A stretch of 64,000 bases of DNA from Planctomycetota bacterium (GTDB lineage: Bacteria > Planctomycetota > Phycisphaerae > Phycisphaerales > UBA1924): contig JAFEBP010000004.1 of assembly GCA_018242605.1 (NCBI GenBank), positions 287,655-351,654 of the forward strand, read 5' to 3'. This document shows positions 43,874 to 53,905 of this stretch, in pieces. Both the position numbers and the translations under genes were made by a program. Below the pieces are notes generated by a model. It was not told where the DNA came from and ran no database searches. It saw only the letters and a program-made list of their open reading frames with translations. The stretch's first letter is position 1. Each line of letters opens with the position of its first letter.

Positions 43874-44623
43874 TTGCCCAGTGACCCAGCCAACACGACC
43901 CCCGCCGAGCCCGCCGGCGATGAATCCCTTCCGCTCGACTCCACCGAGCGTGAAATTCTCGTCCTCAAGCGCCGCTTGATCCGCGAGGCCACGCTCGCGA
44001 TCTCGATGCTCGAATCCGCCCTGGTGGCTCTCTGGGCCCTGGACGCCGAGGCCGCCCGCGCCGTGCGGCTCACCGACGACAACGTCGACATGGAAGAGGT
44101 GCAGATCGAACGCCGGGCACAGGAGTTGCTGGCCCTGCACCACCCCTTCGGCCGCGACTTCCGCGTGCTCATCTTCATCCTCAAGGTCAACGCCGAACTC
44201 GAGCGCGTCGCCGACCACGCATCGGGCATCGCCAAGCAGGTCGCCAAGATTCAAACAGCCCTGGGAAGCCGCACCGCCCCGCGCTGGCCCACCGCCCTGT
44301 TGGAACTCGGCGAGCGCGTCCCGGAGATGTGTCACCGCCTCATCCGCGCCGTGCTGGATGAAGACACCGCCGCCGCCCGCCGCATCGTCGCCGACGACGC
44401 CGTCATCGACCAACTCGAAAAACGTCTCTTCGATGAAGCCCAGGAACTCATGAAGCTGCACGGCCGCGACGACGCGGCCCTCACCGTGGGGATGCTCATC
44501 TACCGCATCGGCCGCGAACTCGAGCGGGTCGGCGACCTGATGGCGGGCGTCGCGGAAGACGTGGTATACGTCGCCACCGGCGAGATCATCCGGCACGAAA
44601 AGCGGCACAAAAAGGCCTCGTAA
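43874..44623 (+). CDS. phoU: PhoU-family phosphate regulator
   Basis: This 249-residue cytoplasmic all-helical protein has two PhoU repeats (about 30-125 and 140-235). Each has the metal-contacting pattern, seen in VNAELERVADHASGIAKQV and YRIGRELERVGDLMAGVAED. PhoU restrains Pho-regulon signalling and phosphate uptake by the Pst transporter. No pst or phoB/R genes are in the window. The TTG start has GGAG 6 bases upstream and lies directly before the first conserved region; the N-terminus is acidic and low complexity. Confidence 0.88.
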   Translation: MPSDPANTTPAEPAGDESLPLDSTEREILVLKRRLIREATLAISMLESALVALWALDAEAARAVRLTDDNVDMEEVQIERRAQELLALHHPFGRDFRVLIFILKVNAELERVADHASGIAKQVAKIQTALGSRTAPRWPTALLELGERVPEMCHRLIRAVLDEDTAAARRIVADDAVIDQLEKRLFDEAQELMKLHGRDDAALTVGMLIYRIGRELERVGDLMAGVAEDVVYVATGEIIRHEKRHKKAS

Positions 44624-44641
44624 CGCCGCCAGCCGAGCTGA

Positions 44642-45736
44642 TCACTTCGCGCCCGCGGGTTTCGCAGCCACCAGATCGATCACCTGCGCCTTGTGGTCGC
44701 CCGCCCACAGGTCGCGCACCTCGTACCCCACGGCCCGCAGAGATTCGCCCAGGTACGCCTGATCGATGGGCACCGTGGGCAGCCGCCGCGGCCAGCTCAA
44801 CGCCATCCCCCGCCCCGCGTCGTCGTACGCATGGCGCATGTCGCCCACCAGCGTTCGGATCGATCGGCTCCCCCGGGGCGTGTTGAAATCGCCCACGACC
44901 AGATCGGGTTTCGGGAACCCGTTGCACGCCGGCTCTTCCTCATCCAACTCCGCCCGGTTGCGCGTGTACGCCGGGCCCCGAAAGCCCGTCACCACCGCCG
45001 CGGCCTGCGCGAACATGTCCGCTCGCCCGATATTGAGGTCGCTGGGCATGTCGACCACCCACATCACCGTCGTCTTACCCAGGTCCTCGCGCGTATCCAG
45101 TTCCACGAACAACGCCTCGCCCCGGTCGACCGTGAGTTCTCCCCCGCCTTTCCACGTGTTCATCCGCTCCTTGGCTCCCTTCACGCCCAGCGAGGTGCCG
45201 CCCCAGCGGATCACCCGAAACCGGCTCACCAGCGAGAGCCGCCCGTAGCGGATCATCGAACCCTGCCCCCCCACCGCCGTGCGGATTGCTTCCCACTGGG
45301 TGTACGCGGGCCGATTCGCGATGGTCACCACCTGCGGCTGCACGTGCGCCACGCGCACCGCGAAATCGTCCATGAAATCAACCGCCGGGTTCCACGCCAG
45401 CACGCGGATCGCCCGCTCCTGCGCGGCCACCGCCGGTCGCACGTACCGGTCCACCCGCCACTCGTAACACGACCGCACCAGCACGATCGCCAGCAGCGCC
45501 ATCAGCATGCGCCCGGGCCACCGTGACCTTTCCTGCGGAGGAGTCAACACCTCTCCCAGCCAGCCGATAAACAGGCACACGAGCGCCCCGGCGATGGCCA
45601 GGTGCGACGGGATCCAGTACAGAAACTGGCTCCACCACCACGCGTCGTTTATGACTCGTCCCACGATCCACGCCGCCAACCCCGCGATCCCGCACAGCAG
45701 CACTACCCGCGCCACCCCCCGCGCGAACCGCCTCAT
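44642..45736 (-). CDS. membrane-anchored endonuclease/exonuclease/phosphatase-fold protein
   Basis: This 364-residue protein has three N-terminal membrane helices (about 8-27, 36-60, 75-92) and an EEP-fold domain. The C-terminal active-site blocks are readable: LVVGDFNTPRGSRS, WPRRLPTVPIDQAYLG and the final GDHKAQVIDLVAA. The N-terminal part of the EEP domain is weak (VLAWNPAVDFMDDFAVRV), lacking the usual Asn-Glu pair in clear form, so activity is uncertain. EEP proteins of this build often act on phosphodiester or lipid-linked substrates. The ATG overlaps the flippase stop by 4 bases (ATGA), linking it to polysaccharide assembly. Confidence 0.8.
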   Translation of the reverse strand: MRRFARGVARVVLLCGIAGLAAWIVGRVINDAWWWSQFLYWIPSHLAIAGALVCLFIGWLGEVLTPPQERSRWPGRMLMALLAIVLVRSCYEWRVDRYVRPAVAAQERAIRVLAWNPAVDFMDDFAVRVAHVQPQVVTIANRPAYTQWEAIRTAVGGQGSMIRYGRLSLVSRFRVIRWGGTSLGVKGAKERMNTWKGGGELTVDRGEALFVELDTREDLGKTTVMWVVDMPSDLNIGRADMFAQAAAVVTGFRGPAYTRNRAELDEEEPACNGFPKPDLVVGDFNTPRGSRSIRTLVGDMRHAYDDAGRGMALSWPRRLPTVPIDQAYLGESLRAVGYEVRDLWAGDHKAQVIDLVAAKPAGAK

Positions 45737-47493
45737 GCCCGTCCCGCCCCGTCGTCAAGTCGCAGCCGCATCGCCAGCGACAGCGGCCTGGCGAACCTCG
45801 CCGGCGCCACGGCCAGCATGTCGCGCAGATCGTTCGCGAGGAACAGGCGTGCCAGCGTCAGGAAAGAACCTGCGCACACGGAACCGGCCACGAGGATCTG
45901 GGCAGTGTCCGCGATCCGCATCATCCAAAGTTCTCGCGCTCCTTCGCCCACTTTCGACAGCACCCAGTGGGAAAGCGCCGTGTTCCCCATGATCGCATGG
46001 TTCAAGCCCAGCCGGTCGTCCACGAACCTCGCGATCGCGAACGCGGCCAGTGCGACCAGCCACGCCGGGAACAGCGCGACGCTCGTCGCCCGCGCCGACG
46101 TGCCCATCTTGTAGAACACGTACCAAGTCCCCACCACGCGGCTGAACATCACCCAGCCGCCTGTCCACCACGCGATGCCGCTCACTGTCGGTGAGAACGT
46201 CGCAGCGGCAGCAGCGGCGGCCATCAGCCCTACGCAGTCGAACGCCGAGAGCACGGCCAGCCGGCGGAACGCGCCCTGGGCCATCAGCACAGATGTGCAT
46301 AACCCGAACGTGATCCGCCACGGGTAGAACGCCCCGAAGATCATCACCGCCGGCACGCTCGCGTCGTACTTGCCGTGCCACAGGATGTGCTCCAGCGGGC
46401 CCATCACCGTCGCCAGCCCGATGCTCGCGATCGAGCCGCCCATCATGAGCGTCCGCAGGGCCCGCAGCGAGGCCAGCCGCTGACGCTCGGGATCGTTCTT
46501 CATGCGTTGCAGCGCGGGCACCAGCACCACCACGCTCGAATACGCCAGCATCACCCCTATCTGCGCCGTGATCTGGTACGCGAAGAAGTAGTACCCCGTC
46601 ACGTCATAGGCCGCGGAGCTCGCCGCCTTGAACGCCTCCGCGCCCGACTGGGCAGCCGTCTTGAACCCGTTGAGGCTCCAGACCAGGATCGGGCCCATGA
46701 GCAGGAAGGGACCGAAGTCCATCGCGAAGTTGGCCAGTGAGTTGACCATCAGCCACAGCGCCTGGCGGACCATGTCGCCCCAGAGCCGGAACGCGGGCGG
46801 CCGCATCCAAGCGCTGTCGCGCGTCAACCACCAGCACGCCACCGCGTCGAACAGCGTGTAGAACAGGATCGGCCACGCAAAACTCATGGGCCCCATGCCC
46901 ATCCGCGCGCACACCACCATCGCCAGTTGCCGCACGATCGCCGACCAGGCCTGCTCGATGCTGAACGCCCGGAACTTCATGTCCAGCCGCATCCGCGCGA
47001 ACAGCACGTTGCCCACCGCCCCCAAAGGCAGGGCCGCGGCCATCACCCACAGCATCGGGGCCAGCTCCGGCTCGTGGTACACGCGCTGGGCCAGCGGAAC
47101 GGCGATCACCGCCGTAATCCCCGCCACCGACACGTTGTACGCCATCGCGATCCAGAACGCCGGGCCCGCCAGTTCGTTGTAGCTCTCGCGCCCGCGCTGC
47201 ACCAGCAGGTGCCCGGTGGCCATGTCGCGGCACACCATGATGAACCCGGCGATGCTGGTCGCCGTCGCGTACAGCGCGAAGTCCTTGGGCAGCAGCCATT
47301 TGCCCAGGAGGATCTGGGCCAGGAATGTCACCACACGCGTCAGCACCATCGAGACGACCATCCAAGTCATCCCGCCGCCCACCGCGCGGCCCATCGCCGT
47401 CGCGCCGGCCGCCGACCGCCCGCCCGAAGCGCCCGAACCGTCCGCGCGGCTCACGCCTCCAGCCGAGCTGTCTATCGATACATCAACGTTCAT
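45733..47493 (-). CDS. polysaccharide flippase, Wzx/MATE-like
   Basis: This is a 586-residue polytopic protein with about 12-14 membrane helices in the MOP flippase layout, including LLPKDFALYATATSIAGFIM near the start. Such proteins flip lipid-linked oligosaccharides across the inner membrane (known). The first 40 residues are low complexity (Gly/Ala/Ser) and cytoplasmic. AAAGG lies upstream of the ATG at 47493. It is coupled to the EEP protein. Together with the SGNH, MBOAT and fucose-synthase genes on the other strand it suggests a second surface-glycan locus; none of these is next to a glycosyltransferase in the window. Confidence 0.83.
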   Translation of the reverse strand: MNVDVSIDSSAGGVSRADGSGASGGRSAAGATAMGRAVGGGMTWMVVSMVLTRVVTFLAQILLGKWLLPKDFALYATATSIAGFIMVCRDMATGHLLVQRGRESYNELAGPAFWIAMAYNVSVAGITAVIAVPLAQRVYHEPELAPMLWVMAAALPLGAVGNVLFARMRLDMKFRAFSIEQAWSAIVRQLAMVVCARMGMGPMSFAWPILFYTLFDAVACWWLTRDSAWMRPPAFRLWGDMVRQALWLMVNSLANFAMDFGPFLLMGPILVWSLNGFKTAAQSGAEAFKAASSAAYDVTGYYFFAYQITAQIGVMLAYSSVVVLVPALQRMKNDPERQRLASLRALRTLMMGGSIASIGLATVMGPLEHILWHGKYDASVPAVMIFGAFYPWRITFGLCTSVLMAQGAFRRLAVLSAFDCVGLMAAAAAAATFSPTVSGIAWWTGGWVMFSRVVGTWYVFYKMGTSARATSVALFPAWLVALAAFAIARFVDDRLGLNHAIMGNTALSHWVLSKVGEGARELWMMRIADTAQILVAGSVCAGSFLTLARLFLANDLRDMLAVAPARFARPLSLAMRLRLDDGAGRA

Positions 47494-48202
47494 CGGCGCC
47501 TTTATCGTCACCGGCCCGCTCACGCGGTCGGCCCTGACCCTACAACGTAGCCACGCAGCGTTGGTTCGATCTTGCACCCGCCGACGCGACAAGGCGAAAT
47601 CCGGCGGACGAGGCGTTGATTCGCCACACCAACAGGGGAAGCACCGGCGCATCCGCCGAGCATCTCCTCAAACCGGCGCGGCTGAACAGTCGCTACATCG
47701 TGGCGACTCTGCGAATCATTGCATCGAACCTTCTCGCGGATCACAACAGAAAATTCCAGCCTGTTCCGGCCGCGGCATCCCGAACACCCTGCTCCGGATG
47801 AGAACAGAACCAGAACTCGAACCTCTCGTACTCCTTTCGCGGTTCTCCGGTTCGCCGTTTTCCCGACTTCGCACCCCCCCGGGGTGCCGTACCGCGGCAT
47901 CTTCTTCGCATCTTCATGCGTTCTTGAAGATGTCCGAGGCCCCGTCACCTCCGGTTCCACCGCCCTCATTCCAGATGGCTCGAAGGCACTTTCGCGGAAG
48001 CTTCAATCGAGATTCATGGCCTGGAAACTCCGAAGTCGTTGCATCCTCCGGGAGCCGTCGCCCGATGCAGATCGTCGGGCGGAACCACCGCTGTATGGGA
48101 ACCGGTCCGACCCGCAGAACGCTCGGATCGTGAGCCATCGTCCGCTGTACCGCGCCGTTCTACCCTGCCACCCGCCATTAGCCGATATCCCGGCGTCCAC
48201 TT
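47494..48202. other. 709-base gene-free region between flippase and SGNH gene
   Basis: I found no convincing gene here; the short open frames are rich in arginine and cysteine and lack conserved features. Two short perfect hairpins lie at 47871-47887 (7-bp stem, 3-base loop) and 47909-47932 (8-bp stem, 8-base loop), and another at 48059-48081 (7 bp). It must contain the promoters of two divergent transcripts. No riboswitch or terminator was recognised. Confidence 0.4.
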
Positions 48203-49261
48203 ATGTCCGCACCCTCCCCACCATCTCCCTCAGAGATCCCCTTCGCCAAGGATTACTCTCCCACCAAGGCCTTCGCCCACTGCTTCCTGCCGGTGGTCGT
48301 CGGCCTGGCGGTCGCGCTGGGCGTGCACATGCGCTTCGTGCTGCCACGCCTGGGGACGGGCTCGCCCGACCTCAACCGCATGATCCAAATGGGCCACCGC
48401 CTTGACACGCCCCTCTCAGACGCTCCCACCCTGGTATTCGTCGGCGACTCAGTCACTGTCGAGGGCATCGACGCCTCGATCGTCGCGAAAAATGCCCCGT
48501 CGGGGTGGCGAGTCTTCAACTTTGGCATCAACGGCTGCGACCGCGCCGAGCTCGATGTGGTCTTGCCCAAGGTCGCCGACGCCAAGCCGCGTGCAGTCTG
48601 CATCGTGCTCCGCGCCCTGAGCATCGGCCGCCCGCCCGATGTCGAAGTCGACGGGGCGTACGCCTACAACCTCGGCGGCTTCCCCGCCGCTTGGCCGCCG
48701 GGATGGATGGAGTCCGACACCCCCGGCGTCCCCCCCGAAAAAGTCGAGATGCTCCGGGCCTCGCGCTTCAAGGCGGAGGTTCACTTCCGCACCGCCTTCC
48801 AGCAGCTGATCAACAACGGCCTGCGGGCCCGCTTCCGCTCCGGCATCAAGGTGGCCCGCAGCGATGACTGGAGCGCGCCCTTCAACATGACCGCCTCCAT
48901 CAGCGGCTCCACCCTCGATAACCACATCAACGTCCTGGGCGAGGAAGTGCGTGAAGCAACCGCCGACGGCACGCAGCGCCAGGAACGCGACCTCGAGAAA
49001 CTCATCTCTCTGCTTGCGTCCAAGGGCGTCACGCCCGTCCTGATCATTTCGCCCACGCACCCGCGACTGCGCGAGACCTTTGGCCCCACCAACGCCCGCC
49101 TCAAGACCGTCGCGCAGGCCTGGGCCGCGCAGTACCGCGGCGTTTACGCCGACGCCAGCGAGCTCTTCGACGGCTCCGGATTCGCCGACGGCCAGCACCT
49201 CAACGAGAAGGGCCGCGGCCTGCTCTCGCAGTTCGTCGGGAGCAAACTCCCCGCCCCGTAA
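48203..49261 (+). CDS. SGNH/GDSL-hydrolase-like membrane-anchored protein
   Basis: This 352-residue protein has one N-terminal membrane helix (about 28-48) and an SGNH-like domain. The GDSx nucleophile block is LVFVGDSVTVEGID, the Gly/Asn blocks lie around FGINGCDRAELDVVLP, and the Asp/His pair is in FADGQHLNEKG near the C-terminus. Partners of this type work with MBOAT acyltransferases in polysaccharide acetylation (AlgX/AlgJ in alginate; known). The MBOAT gene starts 37 bases downstream, so a similar O-acetylation pair is inferred. Confidence 0.78.
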   Translation: MSAPSPPSPSEIPFAKDYSPTKAFAHCFLPVVVGLAVALGVHMRFVLPRLGTGSPDLNRMIQMGHRLDTPLSDAPTLVFVGDSVTVEGIDASIVAKNAPSGWRVFNFGINGCDRAELDVVLPKVADAKPRAVCIVLRALSIGRPPDVEVDGAYAYNLGGFPAAWPPGWMESDTPGVPPEKVEMLRASRFKAEVHFRTAFQQLINNGLRARFRSGIKVARSDDWSAPFNMTASISGSTLDNHINVLGEEVREATADGTQRQERDLEKLISLLASKGVTPVLIISPTHPRLRETFGPTNARLKTVAQAWAAQYRGVYADASELFDGSGFADGQHLNEKGRGLLSQFVGSKLPAP

Positions 49262-49298
49262 CCCGCCCGATCAACCAGACCCCAGCCACACCACACGC

Positions 49299-51050
49299 GT
49301 GCTCTTCCAAACCCCCGAGTTCCTGGTCCTCTTCATCGTCAGCGTCATCGGCGTGGCGATCCTGCGTCGCAACAGGCACCAGCACCTGTTCATGGCGCTC
49401 CTTTCCTACGTCTTCTACGCGTGGCTCGACGTCCGCTTCCTCATCCTCCTGCTCATCACCTCGATGGTCGACTACGCCGCGGCCCTGGGCATGGACGGCA
49501 TCCAGCTCCCCTGGCGCAAGCGCTGGGCGCTCTCTCTCTTCACCGTTGTCGGAGCCATCCTCACCCTGGGCTTCAACTGGCCCATGCTCCAGGGCGCCGA
49601 GTACGCCCATGTCCCGTTCTCCTGGGAACTGGCCTTCCGCCCGCTCACCCACGGCGACTGGGTCTCCCCGGCCGCCACCGGGAACGCATCGCACGCCACG
49701 TACGCCGCGTGGCTTTCGCTCGCCGCCGTCGCCGCCTTCGCCCTCATCTGGCCGCCTGTGTACGAGTGGCTCTTCCGCGCGTACGACGGCGAACGCCGCC
49801 GCAAGGCCTTCCTGGTCACCAGCGTCATCTCGAACCTCACCGTGCTGGGGTTCTTCAAGTACTTCAACTTCTTCATCGACACCGTCGCCACCGCCACGCA
49901 CAATCTCGGCGTCGACTTCACCCGCCCCCATCTTGAGGTGCTGCTGCCCATGGGCATCAGCTTCTACACCTTCGTCTCGATGTCCTACACCATCGACGCC
50001 TACCGCAAGCTGCTCCGTGCCGAGACCTCGTTCCTGCGTTTCAGCCTCTTTGTCTGCTACTACCCCCACCTCGTCGCCGGCCCCATCATCCGCCCCGAGA
50101 ACTTCCTCCCCACGCTGCACGACCGCTGGCGGTTCCGCCCCCAGAACGTCATCTCCGGCTTCCACCTGTGCCTCAACGGCTTCTTCAAGAAGGTCCTGAT
50201 CGCCGACACCGTCGCGCCGCTCGTTGAGCAGATGCTCGGCAACCCCCAGGGCAACGGCGCCACCAGCCTCGTGGTCATGCTCGGTGCGTTCTTCTTCGCC
50301 GTCCAGATCTACTGCGATTTCTCCGGCTACTCCGACATCGCCCGGGGCGTTTCCCGCATGTTCGGCCCGGAACTGCCGCTCAACTTCGACTACCCCTATT
50401 TCGCCACCTCCATCATCGACTTCTGGCGTACCTGGCACATGTCGCTCTCCACCTGGCTGCGCGACTATCTCTACATCCCTTTGGGCGGCGGCCGCGGCTC
50501 GCTCCCGCGAGTCTACTTCAACCTCATGGCCACCATGGTCCTGGGCGGCCTCTGGCACGGCGCATCCGCGAACTTCGTGCTGTGGGGTTTCTACCAGGGC
50601 GCGCTGCTTTGCCTCAACCGCTTCTTCCGCTGGGTCGTCGCCAAGATCCCGGCGCTGGACGCGTTCCTCAAGACCGTCCCCGGCACCGTCATCCGCTGGG
50701 CGGGCACCATGTACTTCGTCCTCCTGGGCTGGCTCATTTTCCGCATCAACAACCCCAAGGACCCGTACGACTTCTCCGACCTGGCCTACTGCCTCAAGAA
50801 GTTCGTCTTCTTTGATTTCAACTTCGGCCTGGCCGCGCTGGGCCTGGGCAAGAAGGCCCCGTTCCTGGCCGCCACCTGGGCGGGCGTGTTCATCCTCGCC
50901 CACGCGGTGAGCTTCTTTACCGGCCGCATCCACGACCGCATGGACCGCTGGCCCCGCTACCTCCTGCCCGCCGTGTACGCCACGCTCGCCGCGATCTTCT
51001 TCTACTTCTGGCCCAACACCAACGCCGCGTTCATCTACTTCCAGTTCTGA
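49299..51050 (+). CDS. MBOAT-family O-acyltransferase (AlgI-like)
   Basis: This 583-residue polytopic enzyme of the membrane-bound O-acyltransferase family typically acetylates surface polysaccharides or other glycans with acyl groups delivered from the cytoplasm. The near-invariant histidine is in [18 protein letters not shown], and the conserved block [20 protein letters not shown] carries the second family histidine. About ten membrane helices are visible. The GTG at 49299 is used because similarity starts at once ([12 protein letters not shown]); the open frame upstream is a shadow of the SGNH gene. It is cotranscribed with the SGNH protein and probably with the fucose synthase. Confidence 0.9.
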   Translation: MLFQTPEFLVLFIVSVIGVAILRRNRHQHLFMALLSYVFYAWLDVRFLILLLITSMVDYAAALGMDGIQLPWRKRWALSLFTVVGAILTLGFNWPMLQGAEYAHVPFSWELAFRPLTHGDWVSPAATGNASHATYAAWLSLAAVAAFALIWPPVYEWLFRAYDGERRRKAFLVTSVISNLTVLGFFKYFNFFIDTVATATHNLGVDFTRPHLEVLLPMGISFYTFVSMSYTIDAYRKLLRAETSFLRFSLFVCYYPHLVAGPIIRPENFLPTLHDRWRFRPQNVISGFHLCLNGFFKKVLIADTVAPLVEQMLGNPQGNGATSLVVMLGAFFFAVQIYCDFSGYSDIARGVSRMFGPELPLNFDYPYFATSIIDFWRTWHMSLSTWLRDYLYIPLGGGRGSLPRVYFNLMATMVLGGLWHGASANFVLWGFYQGALLCLNRFFRWVVAKIPALDAFLKTVPGTVIRWAGTMYFVLLGWLIFRINNPKDPYDFSDLAYCLKKFVFFDFNFGLAALGLGKKAPFLAATWAGVFILAHAVSFFTGRIHDRMDRWPRYLLPAVYATLAAIFFYFWPNTNAAFIYFQF

Positions 51051-51085
51051 TTCTCCGTTCCCGATACGCCCGCCAACAATCACCC

Positions 51086-52057
51086 ATGCCCTTCTCCTGG
51101 TCCAACAAGCGCGTCATCCTGACCGGCGGCGCCGGTTTCCTCGGCCGCGTCGTCAAGGCCCGCCTTCTCGCCCGCGGCGTCGCCGAGTCCGACATCTTCA
51201 TCCCCCGCCGCCGCAACGTCGACCTCACCAGCGAGATGGACGTCGCCCGCCTTTACCACGACGCCTTCAAGCCCAACAAGGCCGACGTGGTCATCCACCT
51301 CGCCGCTGAAGTCGGCGGCATCGGCGCCAACCGCGCCAACCCCGGCCGCTACTTCTTCGCCAACATGGCCATGGCCCTGCACCTCATCGAGCAGGCACGG
51401 CTAGACAACCTGCACCTCCGCGGCGGCAAGTTCGTCCAGGTCGGCACCATCTGCGCCTACCCGAAGTTCACCCCCGTGCCGTTCAAGGAAGACGACCTCT
51501 GGAACGGCTACCCGGAGGAGACCAACGCCCCCTACGGCGTCGCCAAGAAGGCCGCGTGGCAGATGCTCGACGCGTACAAGCTTCAGTACGCCTTCAAGAG
51601 CGCGTACGTCCTGCCGGTCAATCTGTACGGCCCCCACGACAACTTCGATCTCAACAGCAGCCACGTCATCCCGGCCCTGATCCGCAAGTGCGTCGAGGCC
51701 CAGAAGGCCAACGCCAAGGAGATCGTCTGCTGGGGCACCGGCGGCGCTTCGCGCGAGTTCCTGTACGTCGATGACGCCGGCGAGGGCATTGTCCGGGCCG
51801 CCGAGGTGATGGACGACCCCGACCCGATCAACCTGGGCGCGGGCTTTGAGATCAAGATCAAGGACCTGGTCGAACTCATCGTGAAACTCACCGGCTTCAA
51901 GGGCGGCATCACCTGGGACTCCACCAAGCCCGACGGCCAGCCCCGCCGCTGCCTGAGCACTGAGAAGGCCTCGCGCCTCCTCAACTGGAAGGCCCAGGTG
52001 GGCTTCGAGGAAGGCCTCAAGAAAACCATCCAGTGGTACCGCGACAACGCGAAGTAG
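51086..52057 (+). CDS. fcl: GDP-L-fucose synthase
   Basis: This 323-residue epimerase/reductase converts GDP-4-keto-6-deoxymannose to GDP-L-fucose. It has [11 protein letters not shown] at the NAD(P) site, the active-site cysteine in [17 protein letters not shown] for the Tyr/Lys pair, and the second acid/base region [32 protein letters not shown] is a distinguishing block of this family. It starts 36 bases after the MBOAT gene on the same strand. GDP-mannose dehydratase, the preceding enzyme, is not in the window. It probably feeds the glycan assembled by the flippase/MBOAT group. Confidence 0.9.
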   Translation: MPFSWSNKRVILTGGAGFLGRVVKARLLARGVAESDIFIPRRRNVDLTSEMDVARLYHDAFKPNKADVVIHLAAEVGGIGANRANPGRYFFANMAMALHLIEQARLDNLHLRGGKFVQVGTICAYPKFTPVPFKEDDLWNGYPEETNAPYGVAKKAAWQMLDAYKLQYAFKSAYVLPVNLYGPHDNFDLNSSHVIPALIRKCVEAQKANAKEIVCWGTGGASREFLYVDDAGEGIVRAAEVMDDPDPINLGAGFEIKIKDLVELIVKLTGFKGGITWDSTKPDGQPRRCLSTEKASRLLNWKAQVGFEEGLKKTIQWYRDNAK

Positions 52058-52272
52058 CCGCCGGCTCTGGCACTCAACCGAACTGGGACACAACGCGCAG
52101 CTACTCGCGCCCGGCTTTTCCCCTGCGCTGTTCTCGCCCGATTCGGTAAACACGATATAGGCCTCGCCGCCGACCCCGCGTCATCGGCAGTTGTTAGCGC
52201 CGGGCCAATCCCATACCCGCGAGACACCTTTCCCCTCTTACCCTACACTCGCCCCCCACACAGGAAACTCCA

Positions 52273-53826
52273 ATGTCTGACACCCACTTCGACGTTCTCG
52301 TGATTGGCGGCGGACCCGCCGGCTACGTCGGCGCCATCCGCGCCGCTCAACTCGGCTACAAGGTCGCCTGCATCGAACGCGCCAAGCTCGGCGGCGTCTG
52401 CCTCAACTGGGGCTGCATCCCCAGCAAGTCCCTGCTCGCCAACGCCGAGCTCGTGGAGAAGATGAGCAAGGCCGATGACCAGAAGTTCTGGGGCATCAAG
52501 ATCAACTCCCCCGTCGAGCTCGACTGGGACCGCATCATCGGCCGCTCCCGCGAGGTCGCAGGCAAGTTGAACGGCGGCATCGGGTTCCTCTTCAAGAAGA
52601 ACAAGATCACCCACATCGTCGGCAACGCCAAGATCGTCGGGGCCGCCACCCCCGCCAACGGCAACAAGTGCAAGGTCGAGGTCCAGGAGTGCGAGGTCAA
52701 GGAAGAACTGACCAGCGCCCCCGCCAAGCCCGGCAAGACCACCCAGACGCTGACCGCCGACCACGTCATCGTCGCCACCGGCAGCGTCGCCCGCGACCTG
52801 CCCTTCGCCAAGTTCGACGGCGACCGCATCTGGGGCGCCCGCGAGGCGATGTTCAACAAGGAAAAGCCCAAGAGCCTGGTCGTCATCGGCGCCGGCGCCA
52901 TCGGCATGGAGTTCGCCTACTTCTACTCCACCATGGGCACCAAGGTCACCATCGTGGAGATGCTCGACCGCATCCTCCCTGTTGAGGACAAGGACGTCGG
53001 CGACGCCATGGGCCGCCTCTACAAGAAGCACGGCATGGAGATCCTGACCTCCACCACCACCACCGCCGTGGAGAAGACCGCCACCGGCGTCAAGGTCACC
53101 GTCGCCCCCTTCGTGAACGGCAAGGCCGACGAGTCCAAGAAGCAGGTCCTGGAAGCCGACCGCGTCCTGCTCGCCGTCGGCGTCGTCGGCCGCACCGACG
53201 GCCTCTGCGACCCCTCCCTGGGCCTCAAGATCGAGAAGGGCCACATCCAGACCGACTACCTCCCCGGCAAGACCCGTAACGAGACCATTGACTACAAGAC
53301 CAACCTCCCGGGCATCTACGCCGTCGGCGATGTCATCGGCCCCCCGTGGCTCGCCCACGTCGCCAGCGAGGAAGCTGTCACCTGCGTCGAGCGCATCGCC
53401 TGGCGTCAGAAGAAGACCAGCCACGAACCCCACCCCATCGACTACTCCATCATCCCCGGCTGCACCTACTGCCTCCCGCAGGTCGCCAGCGTCGGCTTCA
53501 CCGAGCAGAAGCTCATCGAGATGGGCAAGGTCAAGGGCAAGGACTACGAGGTCGGCAAGTACGGCTTCACCGCGCACGGCAAGGCCATCGCCGCCGCTCA
53601 CACCGACGGTTTCGTCAAGATCATCCGCGGCCTGCCCCGCGGCGAAATCCTGGGCGCCCACATCATGGGCGACCAGGCCACCGAACTCATCGCCGAGATG
53701 ACCCTCGCCCGCCGCCTCGAGGCCACGAGCGAAGAACTCATCTGCACCATGCACGCCCACCCCACCATGCACGAAGCCATCCACGAGGCCGCCCTCGCCA
53801 GCGAAGGCCGCGTCATCCACGCATAA
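52273..53826 (+). CDS. lpdA: dihydrolipoyl dehydrogenase
   Basis: This FAD-dependent disulfide reductase (517 residues) is the E3 component of pyruvate/2-oxoglutarate dehydrogenases and the glycine cleavage system. FAD site VIGGGPAGYVGAIRAAQLG; redox disulfide C43/C48 in GGVCLNWGCIPSKS; NAD site VIGAGAIGMEFAYF; C-terminal acid/base HAHPTMHEAIHEAAL. The protein is about 40 residues longer than usual, mostly from an insertion at about 140-160 (VQECEVKEELTSAPAKPGKT) between strands of the FAD domain. No E1/E2 genes flank it. The start is the ATG at 52273, with AGGAAA upstream. Confidence 0.94.
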   Translation: MSDTHFDVLVIGGGPAGYVGAIRAAQLGYKVACIERAKLGGVCLNWGCIPSKSLLANAELVEKMSKADDQKFWGIKINSPVELDWDRIIGRSREVAGKLNGGIGFLFKKNKITHIVGNAKIVGAATPANGNKCKVEVQECEVKEELTSAPAKPGKTTQTLTADHVIVATGSVARDLPFAKFDGDRIWGAREAMFNKEKPKSLVVIGAGAIGMEFAYFYSTMGTKVTIVEMLDRILPVEDKDVGDAMGRLYKKHGMEILTSTTTTAVEKTATGVKVTVAPFVNGKADESKKQVLEADRVLLAVGVVGRTDGLCDPSLGLKIEKGHIQTDYLPGKTRNETIDYKTNLPGIYAVGDVIGPPWLAHVASEEAVTCVERIAWRQKKTSHEPHPIDYSIIPGCTYCLPQVASVGFTEQKLIEMGKVKGKDYEVGKYGFTAHGKAIAAAHTDGFVKIIRGLPRGEILGAHIMGDQATELIAEMTLARRLEATSEELICTMHAHPTMHEAIHEAALASEGRVIHA

Positions 53827-53905
53827 CACCTGACCCGTAAGACCGTTGGTGAGGCCGTCCAGACCATCGACCGCCAGCTCCACGCCCAATACAGGCAGGC
53901 CGCCA

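Noticed and set aside
48059-48081. 7-bp hairpin before the SGNH gene
   Set aside because: It is short, lies about 120 bases from the start, and such stems occur by chance in GC-rich DNA; recorded only as part of the gene-free region.
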